Of a DNA stretch of 64,000 nt, positions 1-9,770 are shown in pieces. Numbering within the stretch: position 1 is the first letter of the stretch; every line of letters begins with the position of its first letter. The notes below the pieces were generated by a model, which saw only the letters and a list, made by a program, of their open reading frames with translations, did no database searches and had not been told where the DNA came from. The stretch is taken from NCBI RefSeq assembly GCF_001544295.1, contig NZ_BCQF01000009.1:30379-94378 (forward strand), written 5' to 3'. Position numbers and translations under genes: made by a program. This DNA comes from Enterococcus pseudoavium NBRC 100491 (GTDB lineage: Bacteria > Bacillota > Bacilli > Lactobacillales > Enterococcaceae).

Positions 1-318
1 ATTGATTGCGCCTACTCGCGGAACTTGTAATAACTTTTCTGGCAAGAATTGACCAAAAGCGGCAGTAATCAATAAATCCGGTGCCAATTCGGCAATCTTT
101 TCCATTTCTGGCGAACCGCTGATTTTTTCCGGCTGCAACACTAATAACCCGTGTTTTAACGCGGCTTCTTTTACTGGCGTTGGGGTAATAACTTTTTTCC
201 GACCAACAGGGCGGTCTGGTTGCGTTACTACTGCAGCGACCTCATAGCCCGCTGCAATCAAACTTTCTAGAATCGGCACTGAAAAAGCTGGTGTACCCAT
301 AAATACAATTTTAGTCAT
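1..318 (-). CDS. fmt: Methionyl-tRNA formyltransferase, N-terminal part (cut by window start)
   Basis: Adds a formyl group from 10-formyl-THF to initiator Met-tRNA in the cytoplasm. The 106 codons read here begin [18 protein letters not shown], the usual Fmt N-terminus, followed by the QPDRPVGR segment of the folate-binding formyltransferase fold and PVKEAA. The ATG at 318 overlaps the end of def by 8 bases, so the two genes are probably translationally coupled; def and fmt are functional partners (deformylation and formylation of Met). The rest of the gene lies outside the window, so completeness cannot be judged. Confidence 0.93.
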   Translation of the reverse strand, partial: MTKIVFMGTPAFSVPILESLIAAGYEVAAVVTQPDRPVGRKKVITPTPVKEAALKHGLLVLQPEKISGSPEMEKIAELAPDLLITAAFGQFLPEKLLQVPRVGAIN

Positions 319-802
319 CGGCATGTTCCTCCATATAACGTTCTAAATCTTCCGGCTTAATTATTTCAATTACTTGATCGATAAATAATTTGCCATCTAA
401 ATGATCGATCTCATGTTGAAAAGCTCGAGCTAAGTAACCGTAAGCGGTGACTTCCATCTCAGAACCTTCACGATCGTAATAACGAACGGTGACTTCATCT
501 GACCGTTCCACCGTCCCATAAGTCTCAGGAATCGAAAGACAGCCTTCAACGTCGATGCTAGTCCCTTTACGGTCAATGATTTCCGGATTGATAAAGTCAA
601 AGCGGTCCCCTTCTTCAGCTTCGACGACAGCGATTCGCAGATTTTTACCAATTTGCGGTGCTGCTAATCCGATCCCATCATGGGCTACCATTGTTTCGTA
701 CATATCGTCTAACAACGCCACGATCTCGTCTGTAATATAAGTGATGGCTTCTGCTGGTTTATTTAAGCGTTCATCGGGATGAATAATAATAGGATAGCGC
801 AT
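311..802 (-). CDS. def: Peptide deformylase
   Basis: Removes the N-formyl group from nascent proteins. All three catalytic motifs are present: [10 protein letters not shown] (residues 43-52), EGCLS with metal ligand Cys88, and HEIDH (130-134) with the two His ligands and the catalytic Glu. At 163 residues it has the compact length of a type 1 enzyme. The ATG at 802 is chosen because AGAGGGG lies about 6 bases upstream; a TTG at 826 would add eight residues but has no ribosome binding site. The gene sits between priA and fmt in the same direction, 38 bases after the priA stop. Confidence 0.95.
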   Translation of the reverse strand: MRYPIIIHPDERLNKPAEAITYITDEIVALLDDMYETMVAHDGIGLAAPQIGKNLRIAVVEAEEGDRFDFINPEIIDRKGTSIDVEGCLSIPETYGTVERSDEVTVRYYDREGSEMEVTAYGYLARAFQHEIDHLDGKLFIDQVIEIIKPEDLERYMEEHADD

Positions 803-840
803 AGGTTCCCCTCTTTCTCGTTTCAATTTTCAAAATATTC

Positions 841-3243
841 TTAGATAAAGTACATCGGTTCGTTGTCGATGGCGATCAGCAGTCCTTGTCGCTGATCTTT
901 TTGACTAACTTGTAAAATATCTTCTAAGGTCGCTTGAAGTTTGGGTTCGTGCTTATATTTGATGATCAATTGATAATAGTAACGATTCTTGATTCGTAAA
1001 ATTGCTCCAGGTGTCGGTCCTAGTAAAATACTTTGCGGAGTTAATTGCTGGCGAATTTGTTCGGCTAGTTGAAACGCTTTTTGGGCCGCCCGCATTTCTT
1101 CTTGATGGGAGACTGTCACTTTGACCGTGTAATAATACGGCGGATAATCCGTCTGATGACGAATCCGCATCTCTTGCTGGTAAAAACTTTCGTAATCGTG
1201 ATGTTGCGCCAACTGGATCGTATAATGTTCTGGATTAAAAGTTTGAATGATCACTTCACCGGCCTTATCACCGCGGCCAGCCCGTCCGCTGACTTGTGTC
1301 AACAGTTGAAACGTTCGTTCACTTGAACGAAAATCAGGTAAATTCAAAGCGGTATCCGCATTTAAAACCCCGACAAGCGTTACATTAGGGAAATCCAAGC
1401 CTTTCGCGATCATCTGCGTCCCTAATAAAATATCCGCTTCACGCTCACCAAAAGCCGTCAATATCTTTTCATGAGCCCCTTTGCGCCGAGTCGTATCGAC
1501 ATCCATCCGTAAAATTCGCGCCTCAGGAATCAATTGTTCCAATTCTTCTTGTACCTTTTCTGTTCCGGTGCCAAAATAGCGGATCTTATCTTTGCCACAG
1601 TTAGGGCAGCGATGAGGAATCCCTTCTTCATGGCCGCAATAGTGACAGCGCATGGTCTTAGTATCCATATGTAAAGTCAAAGAGATATCACAGTTAGGAC
1701 AAGGTAGAACAAATCCGCAATCCCGACACATCACAAAGGATGAGTAGCCACGGCGATTCAGTAGAAGAACACTTTGCTCACCCTTCGTTAGGCGATCCCG
1801 TAATTTCTCTTCAAGTTTTTCTGAAAAACTTGAATTCAAGCGCTGCTTCATTTCTTCTCGCATATCGATAATATCGACGGTCGGCAATTTGGCCTGAGCA
1901 TTTGCCCGTTTGGTTAATCTAAGTAGTTGATACACACCTTTTTGCCCACGCGCTCGCGATTCTAAAGACGGCGTTGCACTTCCGAGAACAACCGGGCAAC
2001 GGTGATATTTCCCCCGCCAAATAGCTAGGTCCCGCGCATGATAACGGGGAGATTCTTCTTGTTTGTAACTGGTCTCATGTTCTTCATCAATAATAATCAC
2101 GCCGATATTTTCCAACGGCGCAAAGACTGCCGAGCGGGCACCTACGACTATGTGGGCTTCTCCGCGTTCTAATTTGCGCCACTCATCGTACTTTTCTCCT
2201 TGTGACAAGCCACTGTGTAGTACGGCCACTTCACTACCGAAACGAGCTTTAAAACGCGTTGCCATCTGAGGGGTTAAAGAAATTTCTGGTACTAGCATCA
2301 TAGCGGTTTGACCTTGATCTAAGACATCTTGAATCACTTGTAGATAGACTTCGGTCTTTCCACTCCCCGTGACACCTTCTAGCAAGAAAACTTGGTGCTC
2401 TTGCGCAGCGCTTTTTTGACTGATTGCCTCATAAGCCGCCTGCTGTTCATCATTCAATAATAAAGCTGAAGTTTGTTGGATGTTCCGTTCGGCATAGGGG
2501 TCACGATATTTTTCAACCGCAACATATGTCAACCAACCTTTTTTTTCCGCCTGATTCAAATTTGCTAAGGTAAAATCTTCTGCTTTCATTTGCTTAACAG
2601 AGATCAGTTTTTCATCCGGCAGCTCAGCTAAATAAGTTAGCAACTGCTCTTGCTTATAGGAATTTTTCCGCAAATCAGCTTTTAAGCCAGCTACCCGCTC
2701 CGGTGCAAAGGTTCGTTTGATATAGCGTTCGGTCTTTACTTTATTTTTCGTATGAACTTCATACCGCAGTTCAACAATGCCTTGCTCTCGCAAACTAGCC
2801 AACTCTTTCAGCCAGTTTTGTGTCTCGGCTTCCTCCCAAGCAAGGGAAGCAGCTTCGTTAAAATATTTCGCCTGAACGGCGGGATCATCGGCAATTTGAT
2901 AAAAACTTTTTTGGTAATCTGCCTTCATCACGCTAGGTAGCATCGTCTGTAGACAAGTTACTTTAAAAGCAAAGGTAGTTGCTTTCATATAATCCGCTAA
3001 TGCTAACAGCTCCTGATTTAAAACCGGCGCCAAATCTAAAACTCGGATAATTGGTTTCAAGTTAGTTGGTAAAGGGTTGGGGGCTTCAGCAAAACCGATC
3101 ACAAATCCTTGTACATGCCGTGGCCCAAAGCTCACCTCGACGCGCATACCAACTTCTACCGCTAATTGAGGCGGAATTAAATAGCTAAAAGGCTGATCTG
3201 TTTGCATCGCCGGCACATCTACAATTACTTGTGCTAATTTCAT
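841..3243 (-). CDS. priA: Primosomal protein N' (replication restart helicase PriA)
   Basis: 3'-5' DNA helicase that reloads the replisome at stalled forks. The 800-residue length is normal. After the N-terminal DNA-binding domain (starting MKLAQVIVDVPAMQTDQPF), the helicase core shows Walker A GVTGSGKTEVYL, a DEEH box and the GRAGRGDKAG motif VI region. Between the RecA-like lobes lies the two-zinc insertion with eight cysteines in four CxxC pairs (CRDCGF, CPNC, CHYC, CPNC). The start has GGAGG 7 bases upstream. It is third in the gmk-rpoZ-priA-def-fmt order conserved in Firmicutes. Confidence 0.96.
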   Translation of the reverse strand: MKLAQVIVDVPAMQTDQPFSYLIPPQLAVEVGMRVEVSFGPRHVQGFVIGFAEAPNPLPTNLKPIIRVLDLAPVLNQELLALADYMKATTFAFKVTCLQTMLPSVMKADYQKSFYQIADDPAVQAKYFNEAASLAWEEAETQNWLKELASLREQGIVELRYEVHTKNKVKTERYIKRTFAPERVAGLKADLRKNSYKQEQLLTYLAELPDEKLISVKQMKAEDFTLANLNQAEKKGWLTYVAVEKYRDPYAERNIQQTSALLLNDEQQAAYEAISQKSAAQEHQVFLLEGVTGSGKTEVYLQVIQDVLDQGQTAMMLVPEISLTPQMATRFKARFGSEVAVLHSGLSQGEKYDEWRKLERGEAHIVVGARSAVFAPLENIGVIIIDEEHETSYKQEESPRYHARDLAIWRGKYHRCPVVLGSATPSLESRARGQKGVYQLLRLTKRANAQAKLPTVDIIDMREEMKQRLNSSFSEKLEEKLRDRLTKGEQSVLLLNRRGYSSFVMCRDCGFVLPCPNCDISLTLHMDTKTMRCHYCGHEEGIPHRCPNCGKDKIRYFGTGTEKVQEELEQLIPEARILRMDVDTTRRKGAHEKILTAFGEREADILLGTQMIAKGLDFPNVTLVGVLNADTALNLPDFRSSERTFQLLTQVSGRAGRGDKAGEVIIQTFNPEHYTIQLAQHHDYESFYQQEMRIRHQTDYPPYYYTVKVTVSHQEEMRAAQKAFQLAEQIRQQLTPQSILLGPTPGAILRIKNRYYYQLIIKYKHEPKLQATLEDILQVSQKDQRQGLLIAIDNEPMYFI

Positions 3244-3329
3244 TTTTCCGCCTCCATTCTTAAATATTGTACTCGATTTTAACGAGAAACACCTAAATTA
3301 ATGAAACTATGTAAGGAAATCTTTGACAC

Positions 3330-3369
3330 AAAAAAGAAGGGACTGCGCCAAAAGTATTGGTACAATCCC
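3330..3369 (-). terminator. Intrinsic terminator after rpoZ
   Basis: Reading the minus strand, an imperfect 11-bp stem (GGGATTGTACC with GGCGCAGTCCC, one mismatch and two GU pairs) is followed by TTCTTTTTT. It lies 29 bases after the rpoZ stop. Its loop-proximal core resembles the hairpin of the dispersed repeat described at 7.3, 16.9, 27.0 and 58.9 kb. Confidence 0.7.
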
Positions 3370-3397
3370 ATTTACACTTAATCAGCGAGAAATCCGC

Positions 3398-3700
3398 TTA
3401 GTTTTGTTCGTTACGAATCCGTGCTTCTAAATCACGTTGGTCACGTTCACGTTGCAAGTGACGTTCTTCTTCTTCCATTTTCAAACGTTCACGTTTGATT
3501 TCAGGGTGTGGATCATTGATGACCGTGCCAGCATCGATTTCTTCTAATGCTTGACCAACACTTTTCACGGACTCAAATGAATCTAACGTAGGTTGTGCAC
3601 CAGCATCTAATTCATGGGCGCGTTTGCTAGATAAGATAACTAACGAATATTTAGAATTCACATGGTCTAACAGCGTATCAATTGAAGGTTTTAACATCAT
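3398..3700 (-). CDS. rpoZ: RNA polymerase omega subunit
   Basis: Small RNA polymerase subunit that helps assemble and stabilise beta-prime. The N-terminal part [30 protein letters not shown] is the omega signature; the KRA(R/H)EL stretch is the conserved core. The 100 residues end in a charged, probably helical tail ([20 protein letters not shown]), as in other Lactobacillales. AAAGGAG inside the last codons of gmk serves as ribosome binding site, and only 4 bases separate the genes, so they are co-transcribed. Confidence 0.95.
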   Translation of the reverse strand: MMLKPSIDTLLDHVNSKYSLVILSSKRAHELDAGAQPTLDSFESVKSVGQALEEIDAGTVINDPHPEIKRERLKMEEEERHLQRERDQRDLEARIRNEQN

Positions 3701-3704
3701 AATC

Positions 3705-4331
<627 letters not shown>

Positions 4332-4429
4332 TCATGCTCTTTTTAGCTAACGCCTATTGTGCACTTTTTTTTCAAATTTTTCAAGGGGCATCCGTAAGCT
4401 GAGCCGATTTCTTATAAAATATCCCCAAA

Positions 4430-5314
4430 CTATTCAACATTTTGAATTTGTTCACGAATTTTTTCCAAAATTGTTTTTAATTGGACCACAATGTCCTTGA
4501 TCTTGATTGGACTTGATTTCGAACCAATTGTATTCACTTCGCGGTTCATTTCTTGTAATAAGAAATCCAACTCCCGGCCAACTGGATCTGGCGCCTGGAG
4601 CAACTGCGCTAATTTTTCTAAGTGGATACTCAAACGGTCCAGCTCTTCATGGATATCCCCGCGTTCTAACAAAATCGCTAATTCGGTCAATAAACGGTCT
4701 TGATCCACTGTATCCCCTAAATATTCTTCTAGTTTTGCTTGATAGCGCCGCTGAAAATCAGCTTCATATTCTGTCACAAAACTTGCCAATTCTGTTACTA
4801 ACAGCTGAACTTTTTCACGATAATCACTTAAAACTTTTTGAATCCCTGTACCTTCGTGTTCGCGACTAACTACTAATTGACTAAACGCTTCGGTGACTGT
4901 CAATTGAACTAATTCGGCCAAAGTGTCATCCGTGGTTGGCTGATCAATCAACGTCACAAAATCGGACTGCTCCATTGCTTTGACTAAAACTTGTTCAACT
5001 GGAAAATCCACGATGCCAAAATGTTCTTTTCCGCCCGCTTGTAATTCTTTAACTAGTTGCTGTAACAATTCCCAATCAATTGCAACCTGTTTACTACCAC
5101 TTTTCACCGGTGTTAAATTAATAAAAACATCGACTCTGCCGCGTTGAATTTTTTCCTTGGCGATTTTACGAATCAGCGCTTCAAAGGGATTTAATTCTTT
5201 CGGCATTCGAATCTGCAAATCTAAGAAACGATTGTTAACACTTTTCAATTCAATCGCCAATTCATAGGCTTCATTTGTGCATGATGCTTGGCCATAGCCT
5301 GTCATACTCTTCAT
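4430..5314 (-). CDS. YicC/YloC-family endoribonuclease
   Basis: Begins MKSMTGYGQA and continues with ELKSVNNRFLDLQIRMP, the diagnostic N-terminus of the YicC/YloC family; the C-terminal DUF1732 part ends in the conserved EMNREVNTIGSKSSPIKIKD stretch. Members of the family have been characterised as endoribonucleases; the cellular targets here are unknown. The 294-residue length fits. AAAGGGA lies 8 bases before the ATG. Position just before gmk matches Bacillus yloC, where remA lies between; no remA-like gene is seen here. Confidence 0.9.
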   Translation of the reverse strand: MKSMTGYGQASCTNEAYELAIELKSVNNRFLDLQIRMPKELNPFEALIRKIAKEKIQRGRVDVFINLTPVKSGSKQVAIDWELLQQLVKELQAGGKEHFGIVDFPVEQVLVKAMEQSDFVTLIDQPTTDDTLAELVQLTVTEAFSQLVVSREHEGTGIQKVLSDYREKVQLLVTELASFVTEYEADFQRRYQAKLEEYLGDTVDQDRLLTELAILLERGDIHEELDRLSIHLEKLAQLLQAPDPVGRELDFLLQEMNREVNTIGSKSSPIKIKDIVVQLKTILEKIREQIQNVE

Positions 5315-5337
5315 CGGATTAGTCCCTTTCTGTTTGA

Positions 5338-5553
5338 CTACATCTTAGTTAAGATTTCTTTTAAAGCTGCAAATTCTTCATTGCTCAAAGTGACTCCTTT
5401 TCCCATTTTTTCATGATCAGGTGCCCAGTCGCGCAAATCAAATTTAGGCGGACGACCATTCCAGCTGACTAAATTCAATTCTTTACGCCAGCCTTTCGGA
5501 TTTTCGGATAAAACCGCTATTTCTTCTACAATCTCATAGTTGAATTCTGCCAT
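5338..5553 (-). CDS. PC4-like single-stranded nucleic-acid binding protein, YdbC family
   Basis: A 71-residue protein ([18 protein letters not shown]...) matching the YdbC family, bacterial homologues of the transcription cofactor PC4 that bind single-stranded DNA as dimers. The KELNLVSWNGRPPKFDLRDWAPD core, with alternating basic and aromatic residues, is the family signature. The start at 5553 is chosen over an ATG two codons upstream because AGGAGG is 7 bases away from it but only one base from the upstream ATG. Its ATG shares its A with the stop of the patatin gene (TAATG), so translation is probably coupled. Biological role here unknown. Confidence 0.83.
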   Translation of the reverse strand: MAEFNYEIVEEIAVLSENPKGWRKELNLVSWNGRPPKFDLRDWAPDHEKMGKGVTLSNEEFAALKEILTKM

Positions 5554-7166
5554 TACCATTCCTCCTGTATATATTTTAAAAAAAGTGCCAGTAGGGTCGG
5601 AATCGGCCAGCGTTGATAAAAAGGCGCCAGCGATCCTGCTCGCTGATACAGCTGTATCACTCGATAATAATCCGAGAAAACATTATGATTCTCAATAAAA
5701 TCTTCAATTTGTTCTTGGACCGAGTAATTCCCATTTAATTTAACCGGCAACTCAAATTGCCGCAAAATCGTCTTCCTAAACTCTGAAGGCGTATAGACTT
5801 TCACTGGCGCGACATTGACCCAATAAGCAAAAAATTCTAAGAAAGCTAAGCTCAACATTTCAACTGGAATATTTTGCTGGAAAAATTTTCGCAGATCAAA
5901 ATAAAGCGTCGTCAAATCAACCGCTATTTCCTCGTCAAGAGCTTGTAGAAAATCCCGGGTCAGTGTTTCAAAATCGGCCTGTTGACTGAAAAAATAGCGA
6001 TAACCTTGCAATTCACCAAATGCCCGCTTTGTTTCTAAATAACCTAAATCAATATTTTCAGCCGAACGATCACTTTGAAATAGCAATAAATCGCCCAAAC
6101 TCCACGGACTAGCCAACTTCAATTCAACGACTCCTGCAGGCAATTGGTATTTTTTATCTATCCCCGGTCCATGAACATCCACTACTATCAACTCTGTGAT
6201 GGGACTTTCTAACGCGATATCCACCGGAAGGTTGTTGCGATAGCCGCCATCCACATAAAGGTCATCCTTGATTTTGACCCTTGCCATCATAGGGAAAAAA
6301 GCCGCTGAAGCCAACAGCCAATCAATCATTTCCCTCTTCGAACACTCATTCAGTAAAATAACCACTTCTTGAAAAGCAGGAACTTTCGTTGTAACCACCT
6401 TTAAAGGGCAGCTTGCTCGAATTTTTTGCCAGTCCAGTCGTTCCTTCAATAACCTCCGTAATGGTTCTGAAGAAACACCGTGTTGCCGCAAAGAGGTACG
6501 AATAAAAGTCCGTAATTGTGCTATTTGTGCTGAAAAATCCAACGTTTCGACTTCCTTAAAGGTGATATCTAAAACTTTGTCCGTCTCGATCTCTTCCCAC
6601 AGTGTAACAGCTTGATTGTAATCACCTTGGGCAATCAACGCTCCATTCAATCCGCCGACTGAAGTTCCGGTAATTACATCAAATTGGACTCCTTTTTCCA
6701 ACAAGGCCTTCCAAACACCAATCTGATAGGCACCTCGAGCACCGCCCCCGCCTAAAACCAAACCGGTCTGGTAAATCAATTCTTTGCGCCAAGCCCCTTC
6801 CCATAAATGATACCCTTGGGAAAGTAGCCACTGCTCCACCATTAAATTAGCCTCAAGCTGTATGATCAAATAGCGTTTGAATTTTTGCCGTGCAGCCTTT
6901 TCCAATAATAAAAAAGCCTCCAACCAGCCCAATTTCCCTGAAGCTAGCAAATTATCAACCTGCCAAGTATCCCCTTGTTCCTTCTTAGCCACCAACAACC
7001 AAGCTGTTTGCTCTTGAATCAAATAGCCTGTTCCCCGTTTCACTGCCGCTAAAAAGGCTGAACGTGCCTGACTGTGCGAATGATAAAAAGGAAATAGCAA
7101 TTGAGCCTGTTGAAACTTTTCCCAATTTACTAATAAATCTGATCGATAGACTCTGCTCAGCTCCAT
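5553..7166 (-). CDS. Patatin-like phospholipase with an extra N-terminal domain
   Basis: Residues about 132-330 form a patatin-type acyl hydrolase: oxyanion glycine loop [12 protein letters not shown] (139-150), nucleophile Ser169 in GTSVGG, and the catalytic Asp in YVDGGYRNN. The preceding ~130 residues are not patatin; their end (a helix, then [30 protein letters not shown]) has the look of the last strands of a GNAT acetyltransferase, which is only a pattern impression. The ~200-residue tail is unrecognised. No signal peptide is seen, so it is likely intracellular. ATG at 7166 has AGGAGG five bases upstream; an in-frame extension to 7256 lacks one. The stop overlaps the next gene by one base. 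Confidence 0.86.
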   Translation of the reverse strand: MELSRVYRSDLLVNWEKFQQAQLLFPFYHSHSQARSAFLAAVKRGTGYLIQEQTAWLLVAKKEQGDTWQVDNLLASGKLGWLEAFLLLEKAARQKFKRYLIIQLEANLMVEQWLLSQGYHLWEGAWRKELIYQTGLVLGGGGARGAYQIGVWKALLEKGVQFDVITGTSVGGLNGALIAQGDYNQAVTLWEEIETDKVLDITFKEVETLDFSAQIAQLRTFIRTSLRQHGVSSEPLRRLLKERLDWQKIRASCPLKVVTTKVPAFQEVVILLNECSKREMIDWLLASAAFFPMMARVKIKDDLYVDGGYRNNLPVDIALESPITELIVVDVHGPGIDKKYQLPAGVVELKLASPWSLGDLLLFQSDRSAENIDLGYLETKRAFGELQGYRYFFSQQADFETLTRDFLQALDEEIAVDLTTLYFDLRKFFQQNIPVEMLSLAFLEFFAYWVNVAPVKVYTPSEFRKTILRQFELPVKLNGNYSVQEQIEDFIENHNVFSDYYRVIQLYQRAGSLAPFYQRWPIPTLLALFLKYIQEEW

Positions 7167-7260
7167 CGCTTCCTCCTCAGTCTTTCCGAAAAATACAGTT
7201 GCAGTGTTTCTTTCAGTATAGCAGAAATCTTTTCGCAACAAAAAGCTGCAACCCATTTAC

Positions 7261-7325
7261 GAAACTATTGAAACACCATTTGTTCGGAAAACGGAGGTGT
7301 GACAAGATTTTGTCACACCTCCGTT
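7261..7325 (+). repeat. Dispersed repeat family I, partial copy A with long hairpin
   Basis: The 3' half of the element seen in full at 26989-27115: a GAAACACCATTTGTTCGGAAAA segment (compare GGAATACCGTTTATTCGG in copy C) followed by a hairpin whose arms include GGAGGTGTGACA and TGTCACACCTCC (about 7290-7325). It lies 15 bases beyond the srtA stop and can act as a terminator for srtA on the minus strand. Confidence 0.75.
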
Positions 7326-7340
7326 AGTTTCAGGCTCACT

Positions 7341-8045
7341 CTAATAAGTCCGCTGCTCCATTTCAAAAGCTTTCAACATTGTGTCAGTCGCATTTTTAAC
7401 TGGGGTCAAACCGACTAGATCTCCTTGAACAATAATCCGAGTCACCCCTTCGATCTCACCACAAGTAATCAAAGTAATTTGTTGTTTGTTCGGCTGCACA
7501 TCTAAATACTTTACTTCCGTTGGCTGTACGCGAACTTTCAACGCTGTCTTATATGTATAGATATTTTGTAAATCGGTCAAGTAGATTAATGCACCTGTTT
7601 CAATACCTTCTAACGGTGTAAACAATAGACCTGGACGATCTGCTCGATGACTGGCCAAAGCGTAATTTCCTTCCCCCATCTTCTGATCAGGCGATAGTGT
7701 CCCAGCACCATACAAGAGTGCTTCATTCGACAATCCTTTAAAAATCGGCAAATTGATGGCTACTGAAGGAATCGCAATCCCACCTACAACCGGTAAAGGC
7801 TTATTGTCTAATTGCGCCTGCAAGACTGCTTCGGTACTAGCTGGTTGGACCGCGTCAAAATCAAATGAAGCCTCTTGCTGCAGATTTTTATCGATCTCTG
7901 CCCGCTCCATTTTAGCTACTGCATAACGATCACCATTATACTGCATCAAAAAATACTTGATCTGATTGTTAAAAATCAGTGCTAAACCCATTAGCAACAG
8001 TAAAAAAAGAAAAATATTTATCAGCCAGTTTCTTTTTTTCTTCAT
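7341..8045 (-). CDS. srtA: Class A sortase
   Basis: Membrane-anchored cysteine transpeptidase that links LPXTG-type proteins to the cell wall. An N-terminal membrane segment (about residues 9-25, IFLFLLLLMGLALIF after a KKKR start) precedes the sortase barrel. The catalytic triad is visible: His133 in LASHRADRPG, Cys195 in TLITCGE, and Arg203 in VTRIIVQG. The length of 234 residues and the absence of a C-terminal membrane segment point to class A rather than the pilin class C type. GGGAGG lies 6 bases before the ATG. It appears monocistronic. Confidence 0.93.
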   Translation of the reverse strand: MKKKRNWLINIFLFLLLLMGLALIFNNQIKYFLMQYNGDRYAVAKMERAEIDKNLQQEASFDFDAVQPASTEAVLQAQLDNKPLPVVGGIAIPSVAINLPIFKGLSNEALLYGAGTLSPDQKMGEGNYALASHRADRPGLLFTPLEGIETGALIYLTDLQNIYTYKTALKVRVQPTEVKYLDVQPNKQQITLITCGEIEGVTRIIVQGDLVGLTPVKNATDTMLKAFEMEQRTY

Positions 8046-8310
8046 CTCAAGCCTCCCACGTTCCTCTAATAATCATATCATACTCTACTAAATCGCATGA
8101 TACTACTTTCAGTAAATAGAAAAAATTAAAAAAAAGAAATAAATAAATTAGGTTAGCGTTATTTATTAAAATGATTCCAATTGTTAAGAATCCCATTGAA
8201 ATTGCAGTTTTTAAGCCATTTGTAATCTAATTTTAAAATAAAAGATACGAGCTTTTTTTTTATCATTGAGTTAAAATGAGGAGGACAACTATTAGAAAGG
8301 GTGAAATTTT
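8046..8310. other. Divergent intergenic region
   Basis: 265 AT-rich bases between the divergent sortase gene and the unknown gene at 8311. It must hold the promoters of both. No convincing -35/-10 pair, hairpin or small gene was picked out. The plus-strand gene is preceded by AAAGGGTG 7 bases from its GTG. Confidence 0.4.
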
Positions 8311-9081
8311 GTGCCAGATACGTTATTTACTTATATTGATTCTACAAGTAATGCTGTACTCTCAAAAGGTTTTTCACCCAACGATTTTGTTGAAGGGATT
8401 GTCCACCAACCAAAACATTTGTTATTGCTAGATCCCGTAGCAGAAGCCGGTGAATATGAACCACACACGGGTTTAAAAATCGTTAATAGTACTGAACAAG
8501 TCCAACAATTTTTTAATACGAAAGCCTTCAGCCATTCCAAAGGCACTAAATGGATTGATTTTAATGATTTAGCGATGTTGAAAGAGCTAACTCCATTAGA
8601 AATTTCCGAATTACTTTATTTTGGTCATATGCGAACACATCTACATTCGCCCTTTTTTTATAAATTACAAAACAATTTCGTTTATTTCAACTTAGGAAAT
8701 GAAACGATGCGAATTTATTATCGCTACTTAGATGAATTCTATCGGATTCTTGCTAGTAAGTTGACTCGAATTGTTTTGGAAAAAGTTAATGACCGCCGTT
8801 CTTTTTTCCGAAAAGGCTCGCCAGTGGCTCCGTTAAGTGGAGAACTATTGAAGGAATTATATCCAATCTTGCAAGAAGGCGCAATCTTTTGCCTCAGCTT
8901 GTCCGAATTAAAAAATAAAAGCTACCGTATTCCAATCTTCTTATCCGATGAAAAAGGTTGGCGCCGTAGTTCCAAAAATTATAAAAACGATCAGCAAATT
9001 GCGGAAATTACTTACGACACCGTTAAACAACACTGGTCACTGGAAATCGAAAACGATGATCCCGTCTTCTCATTCAGATAA
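8311..9081 (+). CDS. Conserved protein of unknown function
   Basis: 256 residues, soluble, with no membrane segment or signal peptide. GTG start with AAAGGGTG 7 bases upstream. I do not recognise a family. The middle contains aromatic-rich stretches (HLHSPFFYKLQNNFVYFNLGNETMRIYYRYLDEFYR) and a basic helix (ASKLTRIVLEKVNDRRSFFRKG). The gene is transcribed alone, divergently from srtA, and ends in a bidirectional terminator. Codon use and GC look like the surrounding core genes, so recent transfer is not suggested. Confidence 0.75.
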   Translation: MPDTLFTYIDSTSNAVLSKGFSPNDFVEGIVHQPKHLLLLDPVAEAGEYEPHTGLKIVNSTEQVQQFFNTKAFSHSKGTKWIDFNDLAMLKELTPLEISELLYFGHMRTHLHSPFFYKLQNNFVYFNLGNETMRIYYRYLDEFYRILASKLTRIVLEKVNDRRSFFRKGSPVAPLSGELLKELYPILQEGAIFCLSLSELKNKSYRIPIFLSDEKGWRRSSKNYKNDQQIAEITYDTVKQHWSLEIENDDPVFSFR

Positions 9082-9117
9082 AAAAAGCATTTGCCCGAAT
9101 GGACAAATGCTTTTTTT
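9080..9117. terminator. Bidirectional intrinsic terminator
   Basis: Stem GCATTTG/CAAATGC with a 10-base loop, A6 on the left and T7 on the right, so it works in both directions for the convergent gene at 8311 and thiT. It overlaps the last codon of the plus-strand gene. Confidence 0.88.
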
Positions 9118-9124
9118 CTGCTTG

Positions 9125-9709
9125 TTAATGATTTTGCTTTTGAATCAAGTGACCATCTTTAGGCAAAAACAGCTGTGGTGCTTTTTCTGCAACTAAAACT
9201 GCTACAACCGCTGTTACAATCGCTGTTGCTAAACCGCTGAGACCATTCATGACAAAGGAAAAAATCCAAGGGTTCATTCCCCACAAGGCATAGCTCCCCC
9301 AGAAGACCACCCCGGCAACAAAGTGCCAAAAAAATCTTGCCCCGGTCCCTACAAAGGAACTTAAAATAATATTTTTTCTGACACTCACGACATCTTGATC
9401 GATTAACGCTTGCTGAACTTTCTTAGCATACAAACCAGCAAATCCAGCGAAGGTAAAGGCAATCGGGTATTCTATTAACACTTGAATAACACTTAAAAAA
9501 TAAACATCACCCGCCGGAAAATGTAAAATCCCCCAAATAAACGCTGAAAGTAATGCTGGTTTTACCCCGCGACGCAAGGCGAAGAGCGTCAATGGAACCA
9601 TTCCGAGTGAAATAGTAAAACTGCTGCCAATCGTAGTTGGAATCAACGACAACATAAAAGCCAAAGCCGCCACGATTGTCCCTTCAATCATAATTCTTGT
9701 TTTATTCAT
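9125..9709 (-). CDS. thiT: Thiamine ECF transporter substrate-binding membrane protein ThiT
   Basis: S-component that captures thiamine at the membrane and works with a shared ECF energising module (EcfA/A'/T, not in this window). Six hydrophobic segments fill its 194 residues; the start MNKTRIMIEGTIVAALAFMLS and the GMVPLTLFALRRG and WGILHFPAGD(V/A)YF stretches are ThiT/YuaJ features, and the tryptophan/tyrosine-rich ARFFWHFVAGVVFWGSYA segment belongs to the thiamine pocket. The ATG at 9709 has AAAGGAGGAG upstream. A TPP riboswitch precedes it, which independently supports thiamine as substrate. Confidence 0.94.
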   Translation of the reverse strand: MNKTRIMIEGTIVAALAFMLSLIPTTIGSSFTISLGMVPLTLFALRRGVKPALLSAFIWGILHFPAGDVYFLSVIQVLIEYPIAFTFAGFAGLYAKKVQQALIDQDVVSVRKNIILSSFVGTGARFFWHFVAGVVFWGSYALWGMNPWIFSFVMNGLSGLATAIVTAVVAVLVAEKAPQLFLPKDGHLIQKQNH

Positions 9710-9719
9710 AAAAAAACTC

Positions 9720-9749
9720 CTCCTTTTGAACATACAGTCCACAAAGGAG
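9720..9749 (-). promoter_or_regulatory. Shine-Dalgarno-masking hairpin of the thiT riboswitch
   Basis: On the minus strand CTCCTTT (9749-9743) can pair perfectly with AAAGGAG (9726-9720), which is the thiT ribosome binding site. CTCC could alternatively pair with GGAG in the 5' part of the aptamer. This suggests control at translation initiation rather than by termination; no T-run follows the hairpin. Confidence 0.65.
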
Positions 9750-9770
9750 AAGTAATAGTCATTACTTCAT

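Noticed and set aside
4507..4869. Open frame of 120 codons on the plus strand, opposite the YicC-type gene
   Set aside because: It lies wholly antisense to a clear family member, lacks a ribosome binding site, and encodes a low-complexity protein with no family resemblance. Other antisense frames in the window (for example opposite mutS, deoC and priA) are rejected for the same reason.
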